A stretch of DNA of 24,399 nucleotides from Scatosoma sp045632265 (GTDB lineage Bacteria; Bacillota; Clostridia; Christensenellales; Borkfalkiaceae): NCBI GenBank assembly GCA_045632265.1, contig JAZQWG010000019.1:1-24399 (forward strand), given 5' to 3'. The translations under genes and the position numbers were made by a program. The notes under the pieces are model-generated. The model saw nothing but the letters and a program-made list of their open reading frames with translations, did no database searches and was not told the DNA's origin. Below, one piece after another: positions 1 through 6,587 of the stretch; the first letter of the stretch is position 1, and the number at the start of each line of letters is the position of its first letter.

Positions 1-2
1 CC

Positions 3-1301
3 TTGAAATTGCCCTTTAGAATTACGGGTAGATTCGCACGTCTTTTCGTTGTGTATTTTTTGGTGGTGTTTGCCCTTAACTACGGCGTAATCACCTTGCT
101 TTGGTATTTGTCCGATCTTAACGGCTCGAAATTGTACGGCTACATTGCTTTTGCGCCTTTCTCGCTTTTGCCCTTGCTTTTGCCTACTGTGTTGCTTTTT
201 GCAAACCTTGTATGCACCCCGTTCGAGCGTTCTCGCAATAATCGCTACGTCAAACGTGCGCAAGTGATTTTGAACGAAAATAGCAAAGTTATCCGTGTGG
301 GCGTCGTGGGCAGTTTTGGAAAAACGTCGGTTAAAAATATCTTAAAAGAAATTCTTTCCGTGAAATATAACGTGTTGGAAACGCCCGCTTCGTACAATAC
401 GCCTATGGGCATTGCCCGCACCGTGACGAAGGAAGATTTCCCGCAAAAGGACGTGTTCATTGCGGAAATGGGAGCGAAAAAAGCGGGGGATATCGCTGAA
501 CTTTGTGCGCTCGTTCGCCCCGATTACGCCATTTTCACGGGCGTGTGCGAACAGCATATTTCCTCTTTCCAAAGCATTGAAAACGTGTTTGCGGAAAAGA
601 GCGAAATCATCAAAAGCGGCGCTTTCACCGTTTGCGGCGAAGGCTTGAAAGATAGAATAAACGAAGCAATGCTTGGCGATAAAGAGAACGTCTTGTTTGC
701 CGATTCGTCCATTGTAAGCGATTTGGAAATGACGGCTACGCACACCCGCTTTAGCTTGAAAATAGACAATGAAGTGATTAAAGTGGACACTACGCTGCTT
801 GGTAGAGCTGCTGTTGAGAATATTTTGCTCGCCTGTACGCTTGCAAAGCGCATGGGCTTGACGGGCGAAGAAATTGAAAAGGGTTTGGAAGGGGTAGGTC
901 AAATTCCGCACCGCTTGCAACTTTTGGAAAATAACGGCGTGTACATTTTGGACGATGGATACAACTGCAACCCCCGTGGCGCTGTGGAAGCGCTTGCGGC
1001 GCTGTGCCGTTTTGACGGCAGAAGATGTATCGTCACGCCTGGCATCGTCGAATGCGGTGTACTAGAAGAAAAAATCAACGGCGACTTAGGCGAACGTATT
1101 GCCGATTGCGATTTGGATTACGTAATTTTGGTGGGCGAAACGCTTGTAGGGGCGGTGAAAAAAGGCTACTTGGAAAAGGGCGGCTCGATGGAAAAACTTA
1201 TCGTGGCGAAAAATTTGGAAGAAGCGAAAACGTATTTGGCGGCATGGATAAAACAAGGGGACGCCGTGCTCTTCCTTAACGATTTACCCGACGTGTATTG
1301 A
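3..1301 (+). CDS. murF: MurF-type Mur ligase with N-terminal membrane segments (5' end outside window)
   Basis: Probably joins D-Ala-D-Ala to the UDP-MurNAc-tripeptide, using ATP, on the inner face of the membrane. The readable 432 residues start with two hydrophobic stretches (about 10-36 and 47-67), then a Mur ligase core. Visible motifs are the P-loop GSFGKTS (103-109), YNTPMG (131-136), AEMGAKKAGDIAEL, HRLQLL (303-308) and DDGYNCNP (317-324), which matches the MurF DDxYNxNP signature. Cytosolic MurF lacks the membrane segments, so this is the membrane-anchored Mur ligase variant known from Clostridia. The first in-frame start is a TTG at the very edge with no visible ribosome site, so the gene very likely begins upstream of the window. 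It lies 59 bases before ddl, which makes the D-Ala-D-Ala substrate. Substrate assignment is by family; a divergent Mur ligase role is possible. Confidence 0.85.
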   Translation: MKLPFRITGRFARLFVVYFLVVFALNYGVITLLWYLSDLNGSKLYGYIAFAPFSLLPLLLPTVLLFANLVCTPFERSRNNRYVKRAQVILNENSKVIRVGVVGSFGKTSVKNILKEILSVKYNVLETPASYNTPMGIARTVTKEDFPQKDVFIAEMGAKKAGDIAELCALVRPDYAIFTGVCEQHISSFQSIENVFAEKSEIIKSGAFTVCGEGLKDRINEAMLGDKENVLFADSSIVSDLEMTATHTRFSLKIDNEVIKVDTTLLGRAAVENILLACTLAKRMGLTGEEIEKGLEGVGQIPHRLQLLENNGVYILDDGYNCNPRGAVEALAALCRFDGRRCIVTPGIVECGVLEEKINGDLGERIADCDLDYVILVGETLVGAVKKGYLEKGGSMEKLIVAKNLEEAKTYLAAWIKQGDAVLFLNDLPDVY

Positions 1302-1319
1302 AAATAAAAAAAACGAGAG

Positions 1320-1360
1320 AAACACCAAAGCGAAGAAATACTTTGCGGAGGTGTTTTTTT
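1320..1360 (+). promoter_or_regulatory. Terminator-like hairpin containing the ddl ribosome site
   Basis: AAACACC (1320-1326) pairs with GGTGTTT (1350-1356), and AAAG (1327-1330) pairs with CTTT (1341-1344), leaving a 5-base bulge GCGGA. Seven T residues (1354-1360) end directly before the ddl ATG. The ribosome site GGAGG (1347-1351) lies in the bulge and the 3' arm. The shape fits an intrinsic terminator or attenuator that also hides the ribosome site. Function is inferred; it may only be a weak fold. Confidence 0.5.
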
Positions 1361-2479
1361 ATGCGAAAAGTGGCGGTATTTTTCGGTGGCTGTTCGTGCG
1401 AAAACGAAATTTCTATCTTGACGGGCGTGCTTGTTTTGAACGTGCTTGATAGGACGAAATTTACGGTGTACCCCGTGTATATCCATACGGACGGGAATAT
1501 GTACACGCACGAAAATATGAGCGATTTGAACGTTTTTAAGAGTGGCGATTACAGTAAATTTACCCGTGTTTTCTTCGACGACGGGGGCATGTATGCGTTG
1601 AATACGCAAAAAATTCGTGTAAAAAAGATAGCCAACGTCGATTGTGCGCTTAATTGCTGCCACGGCGGTTTGGGGGAAGGGGGCGGCTTGTCGGCACTTT
1701 TGGCATGGAATCATATCCCGCTTGCTTCGCCCGATTTGACGGCTTCGGGGGTGTTTATCGATAAATGCTTGACAAAGCTCGTTCTTCGTTCGATCAATAT
1801 TCCCACGATTGATTATATCCGAGTGAACGAAGCCGACTATCAAAAACGTGGCAAGTTTTTACTTAAAAGCATTGAAAGTAGACTAAAATACCCCGTGGTG
1901 GTAAAGCCCGCGCATTTGGGTTCGTCCATAGGGATTGCGGTGGCGGAAAACGAAGACGAAGCAAGGTGCGCCATTGATAAGGCGTTTGAGCTGGACGATA
2001 GAGTGATTGTGGAAAAATATATCCAAAACAAGCGGGATATCAACTGTGCGGCGTATGCCTTAAACGGCGAAATTTACGTGTCCGAGCCGGAAGAAGCGTT
2101 TGGCGACGGGGTGTACACTTTTGAAGAAAAGTACGTCAAACGTGGTGCGGATAGCGCATTAACCCCTAAAACGGGGCGGATAAAGACGGTCACGGGGGAA
2201 TTGCGGGATAAAATCCGTTCGTACACCAAGACGGTGTATAAGCGCATGGACTTAAAAGGGGTGGTGCGTATGGACTTTCTCGTCAGTGGCTCAAAAGCGT
2301 ATTTGTGCGAAGTGAACACCGTCCCCGGCTCGCTTGCATATTATCTTTTCTGTGAAAGAATTTCCGATGCACGCACTTTTTTTGGCGATTTGATTATGGA
2401 TGCGATTGCAAACGGAAAGAAAGAGAAGAAATTGACGACGACGGGGATATTGCGTGGGGTGCAATTGCGTAGAAAATGA
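1361..2479 (+). CDS. ddl: D-alanine--D-alanine ligase
   Basis: ATP-grasp enzyme that joins two D-alanines for peptidoglycan precursor synthesis in the cytoplasm. The chosen ATG at 1361 has GGAGG nine bases upstream; in-frame extension to 1298 would add 21 residues without a ribosome site. The 372-residue product shows FGGCSCENEIS (8-18, family GGxSxExexS), HGGLGEGG (101-108, family HGxxGEDG), KPAHLGSSIGI (172-182) and EVNTVPG (327-333, metal-binding end of the ATP-grasp fold). In the omega loop the EKY at 226-228 keeps the tyrosine that corresponds to E. coli DdlB Tyr216, which favours D-Ala-D-Ala over D-Ala-D-lactate. Divergent points are GEGG in place of GEDG and loss of the common IPYTG. 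It follows murF in the same direction and ends just before a hairpin. Confidence 0.88.
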   Translation: MRKVAVFFGGCSCENEISILTGVLVLNVLDRTKFTVYPVYIHTDGNMYTHENMSDLNVFKSGDYSKFTRVFFDDGGMYALNTQKIRVKKIANVDCALNCCHGGLGEGGGLSALLAWNHIPLASPDLTASGVFIDKCLTKLVLRSINIPTIDYIRVNEADYQKRGKFLLKSIESRLKYPVVVKPAHLGSSIGIAVAENEDEARCAIDKAFELDDRVIVEKYIQNKRDINCAAYALNGEIYVSEPEEAFGDGVYTFEEKYVKRGADSALTPKTGRIKTVTGELRDKIRSYTKTVYKRMDLKGVVRMDFLVSGSKAYLCEVNTVPGSLAYYLFCERISDARTFFGDLIMDAIANGKKEKKLTTTGILRGVQLRRK

Positions 2480-2481
2480 GA

Positions 2482-2505
2482 AAAGCGGGGAAATTTCCCC
2501 GCTTT
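2482..2505 (+). terminator. Palindromic hairpin after ddl
   Basis: A perfect 24-base palindrome: AAAGCGGGG, AAATTT, CCCCGCTTT. As a hairpin it has a 9-bp stem and 6-base loop, starting two bases after the ddl stop. Only three T residues follow the stem core, so it is a moderate intrinsic terminator. It separates the murF-ddl unit from the next promoter. Confidence 0.65.
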
Positions 2506-2510
2506 CCCTA

Positions 2511-2539
2511 TTGACAAATGGGAAAAATGGATATATAAT
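2511..2539 (+). promoter_or_regulatory. Consensus sigma-A promoter for glcK
   Basis: TTGACA at 2511-2516 and TATAAT at 2534-2539 are both perfect consensus hexamers with a 17-base spacer. The start of transcription should fall near 2546, leaving a leader of about 20 bases before the glcK ATG. No operator is evident, so strong constitutive expression is the simplest reading. Confidence 0.88.
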
Positions 2540-2566
2540 AGAGCAAAACAAAAAAGGATGGAGAAT

Positions 2567-3511
2567 ATGAAAAAATATTACGTTGGTATCGACCTTGGCG
2601 GTACGTTTATCAAGGGCGGTATCGTAAATGCGGAAGGCGAAATTCTTGCCAGCGACAAAGTGCCTACGGAAAGTGAATTAGGTGGGGGTAAGGTTGCGTC
2701 GAACATTGCTTATCTCACGGAAAAACTGCTTACTGCTACGGGCATTTCCAAGACGGACGTAGTGGGCTTGGGCATAGGCTCGCCCGGCATGATAGACAGC
2801 CAAAAGGGCGAAGTGGTGTTTTCGGGCAACTTAAACTGGACGCATTTCCCCATTGCGGAAGAAACGGCAAAACGAGTGGGTTTGCCCGTCAAACTTGCAA
2901 ACGACGCCAACGTTGCGGCGCTTGGCGAAACGAAATTCGGCTGTGGAAAGGCGTACGATAACACCATTTTAATTACGCTCGGCACGGGCGTGGGAGGTGG
3001 AATCGTTATCGACGGGAAACTGTTTGAAGGCTATCGCTCGGCGGGGGCAGAACTTGGTCACGCCGTTTTAATGGTAGGCGGCGAACAATGCACGTGCGGA
3101 AGAAGGGGCTGTTTTGAAGCGTACGCATCGGCAACGGCGCTCATTCGTGACACGAAACGGGCTATGCAAGCAAACAAAGATAGCAAACTTTGGGAAGTGG
3201 GCTCGTTAGAAGCGGTAAACGGCAAAACGCCGTTCGATTATTACGACAAAGACGAAGCGGCAAAAGGCGTGGTGGATAAATACATCACGATGCTTGGCGC
3301 AGGAATCACCAACCTTGCCAACGAATTCCGTCCGCAAGCGATTATTCTTGGTGGTGGCGTGTGTGCGCAAGGGGAAACGCTTTTGAAACCGTTGCGTGAA
3401 ATTTTGAAAAATGAGCTGTTCGCAGGCGAAAAAGGTCCGCAAGTGGAATTGCTGATTGCAACACTTGGCAACAACGCAGGGCTTTTGGGCGCAGCGGCGC
3501 TTTGGATGTAA
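2567..3511 (+). CDS. glcK: ROK-family glucokinase
   Basis: Phosphorylates glucose to glucose 6-phosphate with ATP in the cytoplasm. The 314-residue product has GIDLGGTFIKGG (7-18, phosphate-binding loop), NDAN (112-115, with the catalytic aspartate), LGTGVGGGI (138-146), ELGH (152-155) and the ROK zinc motif CTCGRRGC (165-172). There is no N-terminal helix-turn-helix, so it is a kinase and not a ROK repressor. I chose ATG 2567, eight bases after AAGGA; ATG 2558 overlaps that site and would add three residues. A perfect consensus promoter lies upstream and an SDR gene follows after 22 bases. Glucose specificity is family-based; another hexose such as ManNAc or fructose cannot be excluded. Confidence 0.85.
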   Translation: MKKYYVGIDLGGTFIKGGIVNAEGEILASDKVPTESELGGGKVASNIAYLTEKLLTATGISKTDVVGLGIGSPGMIDSQKGEVVFSGNLNWTHFPIAEETAKRVGLPVKLANDANVAALGETKFGCGKAYDNTILITLGTGVGGGIVIDGKLFEGYRSAGAELGHAVLMVGGEQCTCGRRGCFEAYASATALIRDTKRAMQANKDSKLWEVGSLEAVNGKTPFDYYDKDEAAKGVVDKYITMLGAGITNLANEFRPQAIILGGGVCAQGETLLKPLREILKNELFAGEKGPQVELLIATLGNNAGLLGAAALWM

Positions 3512-3533
3512 AATACAAAAGGAGATAAATGAA

Positions 3534-4295
3534 ATGATTGAATTGAACGGTAAAGTAGTTATCATCACGGGTGGTGGCAGAGGTATCGGTTTTGGTCTTT
3601 CGACGGCGTTTGCAAAGGCGGGCGCAAAACTCGTTATTACGGGTAGAACGGAAAGCACGTTGCTTTCGGCGAAAGAACAACTTGAAAAAGATTACGGCTG
3701 TGAAGTGTTGACGGTGACGGCTGACGGCGCGGACGAAAACGCTATTAAAAACGTTATCGCAAAAACGGTGGAACGCTTTGGTAAAATTGATGCCGTAGTG
3801 AACAACGCGCAAGCAAGCGCTTCGGGCAAAATGCTTATCGACCATACGAAGGAAGATTTAGATTTGGCAATCTATTCGGGTATTTACGCAAGCTTCTTCT
3901 ATATGCGTGAGGCATTCCCTTATTTGAAGGAAACGCAAGGCTGCGTTATCAACTTCGCAAGCGGTGCGGGCTTGTTTGGTAGAATTGCGCAATCTTCCTA
4001 TGCGGCGGCAAAAGAAGGGATCCGTGGTCTTTCGAGAGTAGCGGCAACCGAATGGGCACCCTATGGTGTGCGTGTAAACGTAATTTGTCCTTTGGCGATG
4101 ACGGAAGGCTTGAAGAAGTTTAAGGAAGAATATCCCGATCGCTACGAACAAACGATTAAAGGCGTACCTATGGGTAGATTTGCCGATCCCGAAAAGGACA
4201 TCGGCGGTATGTGCGTATTCCTTTGCTCGGACGAGGCAAGCTACGTGACGGGTGAAACGATTACCCTTCAAGGCGGTAGCGGTTTGCGCCCGTAA
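3534..4295 (+). CDS. Short-chain dehydrogenase/reductase (SDR), substrate unknown
   Basis: An NAD(P)-dependent oxidoreductase of the classical SDR family, 253 residues, cytoplasmic. Visible motifs are the cofactor loop TGGGRGIG (12-19), NNAQ (90-93, usually NNAG), the catalytic serine in FASGAG (Ser143) and YAAAK (Tyr156, Lys160). The asparagine normally found in the helix-4 part of the catalytic tetrad appears to be serine (Ser115 in IYSGIY). The ATG at 3534 sits nine bases after AAAGGAG; the reading frame stays open upstream inside glcK, but without a better start. Position 22 bases after glcK, before a strong terminator, suggests co-transcription. The substrate cannot be told from sequence; a sugar or acyl substrate would both fit. 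Confidence 0.85.
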   Translation: MIELNGKVVIITGGGRGIGFGLSTAFAKAGAKLVITGRTESTLLSAKEQLEKDYGCEVLTVTADGADENAIKNVIAKTVERFGKIDAVVNNAQASASGKMLIDHTKEDLDLAIYSGIYASFFYMREAFPYLKETQGCVINFASGAGLFGRIAQSSYAAAKEGIRGLSRVAATEWAPYGVRVNVICPLAMTEGLKKFKEEYPDRYEQTIKGVPMGRFADPEKDIGGMCVFLCSDEASYVTGETITLQGGSGLRP

Positions 4296-4311
4296 TCAAA
4301 ATAAGCAAAAT

Positions 4312-4340
4312 AAAAAACACGGCGAATCGCCGTGTTTTTT
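4312..4340. terminator. Two-way intrinsic terminator
   Basis: AAAAAACACGGCGA and TCGCCGTGTTTTTT pair almost perfectly around a single A, giving a strong GC-rich stem with six T residues at the 3' side on either strand. It sits 16 bases after the SDR stop on the plus strand and 11 bases beyond the stop of the convergent minus-strand gene, so it can end transcription from both sides. Confidence 0.92.
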
Positions 4341-4351
4341 GTTGCGTAAAT

Positions 4352-4921
4352 TTAGTTGTGTGTGATAGTGATATTGATGTTAATATCGCCACCGTCGTTG
4401 CTTGAATAATAATCCGAAACGTTGGTGGTAGGTTTGTATGTATGAATAAGTGCACAAAGTTTGTTGAAATCGGTTGCGTAAAAAGAAGCTAAACGATGGC
4501 GGGAAATGCCTTTGCACTCCAACGTAAATTTTTCCACATCGCGTGAAAATAATGTTTTGCAACGACAGCAAGGCTTGTCACTTGCTTTTTTGGACGACGT
4601 TTTTCCACAAATGGGACAAGATTTGAGAAATAACACGTATCTTCTATTTAAGAATTTTTCCAACTTTTTCGTCTTTGCGCCGTCACTATTGTTGGTGTTG
4701 TCGCAAAATGCCAACGTGCGTTTCAATGCAAGGCGGGTAAGCGGAAGTTCTTTCCCTTTTGCAATAAAGAACAACAAGTAGGCAAAGAAAAGGGCGATTA
4801 CCCCAAAGCCGATAGGGAAAGAAATATCGTTTTTTCCACCGATAAAACTAATGAGAGTACCTACGCTACAAACGGAAAAAACGGCAAGACAGACGCTTGT
4901 GATAATAACGGATTTTTTCAT
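4352..4921 (-). CDS. Two-helix membrane protein with a zinc-ribbon-like cytoplasmic domain
   Basis: I do not recognise a named family. The 189-residue product has two hydrophobic helices (about 5-27 and 36-54) and then a soluble part with four paired cysteines, CPIC (102-105) and CCRC (118-121), spaced like a small zinc ribbon. The C-terminal end is a low-complexity stretch rich in N, I and T. The start is firm: AAAGGAG lies 7 bases before the ATG and a promoter (TTTACA, 17, TATAAT) lies at 4945-4973. The gene may also be reached by read-through from the acyltransferase gene 56 bases upstream, as no terminator separates them. A membrane sensor or small-protein partner is possible, but function is unknown. 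Confidence 0.7.
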   Translation of the reverse strand: MKKSVIITSVCLAVFSVCSVGTLISFIGGKNDISFPIGFGVIALFFAYLLFFIAKGKELPLTRLALKRTLAFCDNTNNSDGAKTKKLEKFLNRRYVLFLKSCPICGKTSSKKASDKPCCRCKTLFSRDVEKFTLECKGISRHRLASFYATDFNKLCALIHTYKPTTNVSDYYSSNDGGDININITITHN

Positions 4922-4944
4922 AAAATAGCTCCTTTGCGTTGTTT

Positions 4945-4973
4945 ATTATAGTATATCGATAAAACTTTGTAAA
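4945..4973 (-). promoter_or_regulatory. Sigma-A promoter for the zinc-ribbon membrane protein
   Basis: Reading the minus strand, TTTACA (4973-4968) and TATAAT (4950-4945) are separated by 17 bases. The -35 box starts five bases after the acyltransferase stop codon. The spacer carries GATAT at the same place as the promoter at 6057-6085. Confidence 0.8.
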
Positions 4974-4977
4974 CGTT

Positions 4978-6021
4978 TTATCTTCCGCCAAGGAATAGGC
5001 GGTTGGTTATTTTGTTTTTCTTCAGTAGAGTGGTGAGGGATAGGGTGATTGCCAAAACGCAAATCACTTCTATCGCTACGTACCAAAAATTCAAAGTGGG
5101 GATAGGGATTCGTTTTAACACTTCGTCGAAAAGATAGTTGGATATTAAATAAATGCCAAGTGTGCAAGTGCCCACGTACGCAAGCGATTTTTTAACCACT
5201 TGCGGAAGAAAATTCATAAGTGCGTACACAAAACACATGATAGAAATGCTGCCGAAAATGCCGACGAAGAAACGATAAAAATCGTTATGTAACTGCATAA
5301 GCACATTTTTGCCTAAAATATAATACCCCGAAGTGTATATAAACGAGTTGAAATTGTAAAAGCGTAGCAAAATCAAAAAGATAACGAAAGAAACGAGCGC
5401 AAACGCCGTTTGTGTAAATAAATCTTTGAACTTTGTGAGTAAATCGTATTTATGGAAAAGATACGCCGACACGAAAAAGGGCAACGTGAATTTGATGACA
5501 GCCGAGTTGTTAAAATCGGGGATAAACAGCGTAAGCACGCATACGGCGATATAGAAATAAAGGTTGTCTTTCAAAAACTTTTTGCCGATGATGATAAGCA
5601 AACTGCTCCACCAAAGCGCCCACAAAAACCAAGGGCCGCCCCAAAAACTTGCCAAAATCGTTTGAAAAATCCAAATGAAACCAAACTTGTGCATGGAAAC
5701 GCCCGCAAGAATTTTGATAACTTCGACGATTAGGGATATGAAACTCCAACAAAACAAGGGGATAATCAACTGCTTAATTTTGGAAAATAACAACGTTTTG
5801 CACTTTTTCGTTTTTGCCGATTGAAAAAACATATATCCGCTTATCAGCATAAAAAGCGGCATATGGAAACTGTAAATAAAGATATACGTTTTGTTGTAAA
5901 AGAATCCGCCGTACAGCAAAAAATCCTTTCCCGCACCGTATTGTATGCAGTGGCCTATGACGACGAACAGTATTGTCACCGCTTTTAGCACGTCGATATA
6001 CAAATTTCTTTCTTTTTTCAT
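4978..6021 (-). CDS. Acyltransferase-3 family membrane protein
   Basis: Integral membrane O-acyltransferase of the acyltransferase-3 family (OafA / WecH / fucose O-acetylase-like), which typically transfers acetyl groups onto cell-surface sugars or lipids. The 347 residues contain about ten hydrophobic segments. The family signature is clear: RNLYIDVLKAVTI near the start, the conserved histidine in VIGHC (His24), and FHMPLFMLISGYMF (52-65) with the second conserved histidine. The ATG at 6021 has only a weak ribosome site (AAGG about 10 bases upstream), but a good promoter is placed just before it. No glycosyltransferase or capsule genes are nearby, so the acceptor is unknown. It lies alone between a structured repeat and the zinc-ribbon gene. 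Confidence 0.82.
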   Translation of the reverse strand: MKKERNLYIDVLKAVTILFVVIGHCIQYGAGKDFLLYGGFFYNKTYIFIYSFHMPLFMLISGYMFFQSAKTKKCKTLLFSKIKQLIIPLFCWSFISLIVEVIKILAGVSMHKFGFIWIFQTILASFWGGPWFLWALWWSSLLIIIGKKFLKDNLYFYIAVCVLTLFIPDFNNSAVIKFTLPFFVSAYLFHKYDLLTKFKDLFTQTAFALVSFVIFLILLRFYNFNSFIYTSGYYILGKNVLMQLHNDFYRFFVGIFGSISIMCFVYALMNFLPQVVKKSLAYVGTCTLGIYLISNYLFDEVLKRIPIPTLNFWYVAIEVICVLAITLSLTTLLKKNKITNRLFLGGR

Positions 6022-6056
6022 CTCTTGAAACCTTGTTTTTTTGTTGTTATGCGCTT

Positions 6057-6085
6057 ATTATAACATATCAGCGTAGGTTTGTAAA
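6057..6085 (-). promoter_or_regulatory. Sigma-A promoter for the acyltransferase gene, with extended -10
   Basis: On the minus strand TTTACA (6085-6080) and TATAAT (6062-6057) have a 17-base spacer, and the -10 is preceded by TGT, which makes a TGnTATAAT extended -10. The start of transcription should lie near 6050, about 30 bases before the ATG. Confidence 0.82.
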
Positions 6086-6095
6086 TCAATTCGTG

Positions 6096-6132
6096 TAAAT
6101 TTGGTGGATAAAAGAGAGTTCTAAATTTGGTG
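6096..6132. repeat. Short direct repeat TAAATTTGGTG
   Basis: The 11-mer TAAATTTGGTG occurs at 6096-6106 and again at 6122-6132, 26 bases apart. It lies between the acyltransferase promoter and the structured element at 6142-6283. It could be a pair of binding sites or a repeat border; no function is shown. Confidence 0.5.
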
Positions 6133-6141
6133 TAGTCAAGG

Positions 6142-6283
6142 GAAGAGGATTTGCGCCTTTAGCGGCGCGCCCCGCTCCGCCATTATCAATGGCGTCCTTT
6201 GCCGTCAAGTTTGATGTAAAAGAAAGGTGCGTTGGCAAAGTGTTTTGCTTTTGCAAAACAGCTCCCACCCTCAAATCCTCTTC
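6142..6283. repeat. 142-bp structured element with 12-bp inverted ends
   Basis: The ends are exact inverted copies: GAAGAGGATTTG at 6142-6153 and CAAATCCTCTTC at 6272-6283. Inside are further perfect stems: AGCGG/CCGCT (6161-6165 with 6172-6176), CGCCATT/AATGGCG (6178-6184 with 6188-6194), CTTTGCC/GGCAAAG (6197-6203 with 6234-6240) and TGTTTTGC/GCAAAACA (6241-6248 with 6253-6260). Together they make a plausible multi-branched fold closed by the 12-bp stem. No coding sequence is convincing here. The end sequence also occurs in the tRNA-Ser gene at 6345-6356. It could be a structured RNA, a MITE-like repeat or a relic of tRNA-associated insertion; no flanking target duplication is visible. Confidence 0.6.
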
Positions 6284-6302
6284 AAAATCCGTGGAACAAA
6301 AG

Positions 6303-6335
6303 AAAAAAGACGGTCGAAAAACCGTCTTTTTTCTT
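6303..6335 (-). terminator. Intrinsic terminator of tRNA-Ser
   Basis: On the minus strand GACGGT, a six-base loop, ACCGTC and then six T residues follow directly after the tRNA CCA end. The mirrored A run also gives T residues on the plus strand, so it may act both ways. Confidence 0.85.
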
Positions 6336-6425
6336 TGGCGCAGAGAAGAGGATTTGAACCTCCGGTTACATTCCTGCAACACACGATTTCCAATCGTGCT
6401 CCTTAAACCACTCAGACATCTCTGC
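6336..6425 (-). tRNA. tRNA-Ser (anticodon GGA)
   Basis: A 90-base class II tRNA with encoded CCA. The acceptor GCAGAGA (6425-6419) pairs with TCTCTGC, followed by G and CCA at 6338-6336. The anticodon stem CACGA/TCGTG encloses TTGGAAA, giving anticodon GGA for UCC and UCU codons. The long variable arm (GTTGC / GTAAC with one wobble) is typical of tRNA-Ser. The T arm carries GGTTCAAATCC. A promoter lies upstream and a terminator directly downstream, so it is a single-gene unit. Confidence 0.95.
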
Positions 6426-6452
6426 AAGTGCTTTATTTCAAACAGCTTATTT

Positions 6453-6481
6453 ATATTACTGTATTTTTTTGAAAATAGCAA
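6453..6481 (-). promoter_or_regulatory. Promoter of tRNA-Ser
   Basis: On the minus strand TTGCTA (6481-6476) and TAATAT (6458-6453) have a 17-base spacer; transcription would start near 6446, about 20 bases before the mature tRNA end. The hexamers are near consensus. Confidence 0.7.
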
Positions 6482-6546
6482 GCGTTTTTATCGCTCTTTC
6501 TAAAAAATCTTAAAAATAATTTTTGTCTATTTCTCAACGCAAAAAC

Positions 6547-6573
6547 AAAACGCACCCAAGTGGGTGCGTTTTT
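6547..6573 (-). terminator. Intrinsic terminator of the DnaD gene
   Basis: CGCACCC and GGGTGCG pair around AAGT, with A/T runs on both sides. On the minus strand the stem is followed by TTTTGTTTTT. It lies 15 bases beyond the stop of the DnaD gene and so closes that unit directly. Confidence 0.88.
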
Positions 6574-6587
6574 CATATATTTTTACG

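Noticed and set aside
6142..6283. Calling the element an insertion sequence
   Set aside because: It has inverted ends but no transposase, no open frame and no target-site duplication, so only a repeat or structured element can be supported.
6086..6481. A 131-codon minus-strand frame over the tRNA-Ser and the repeat element
   Set aside because: It reads straight through the tRNA gene, its terminator and the structured element, with no ribosome site.
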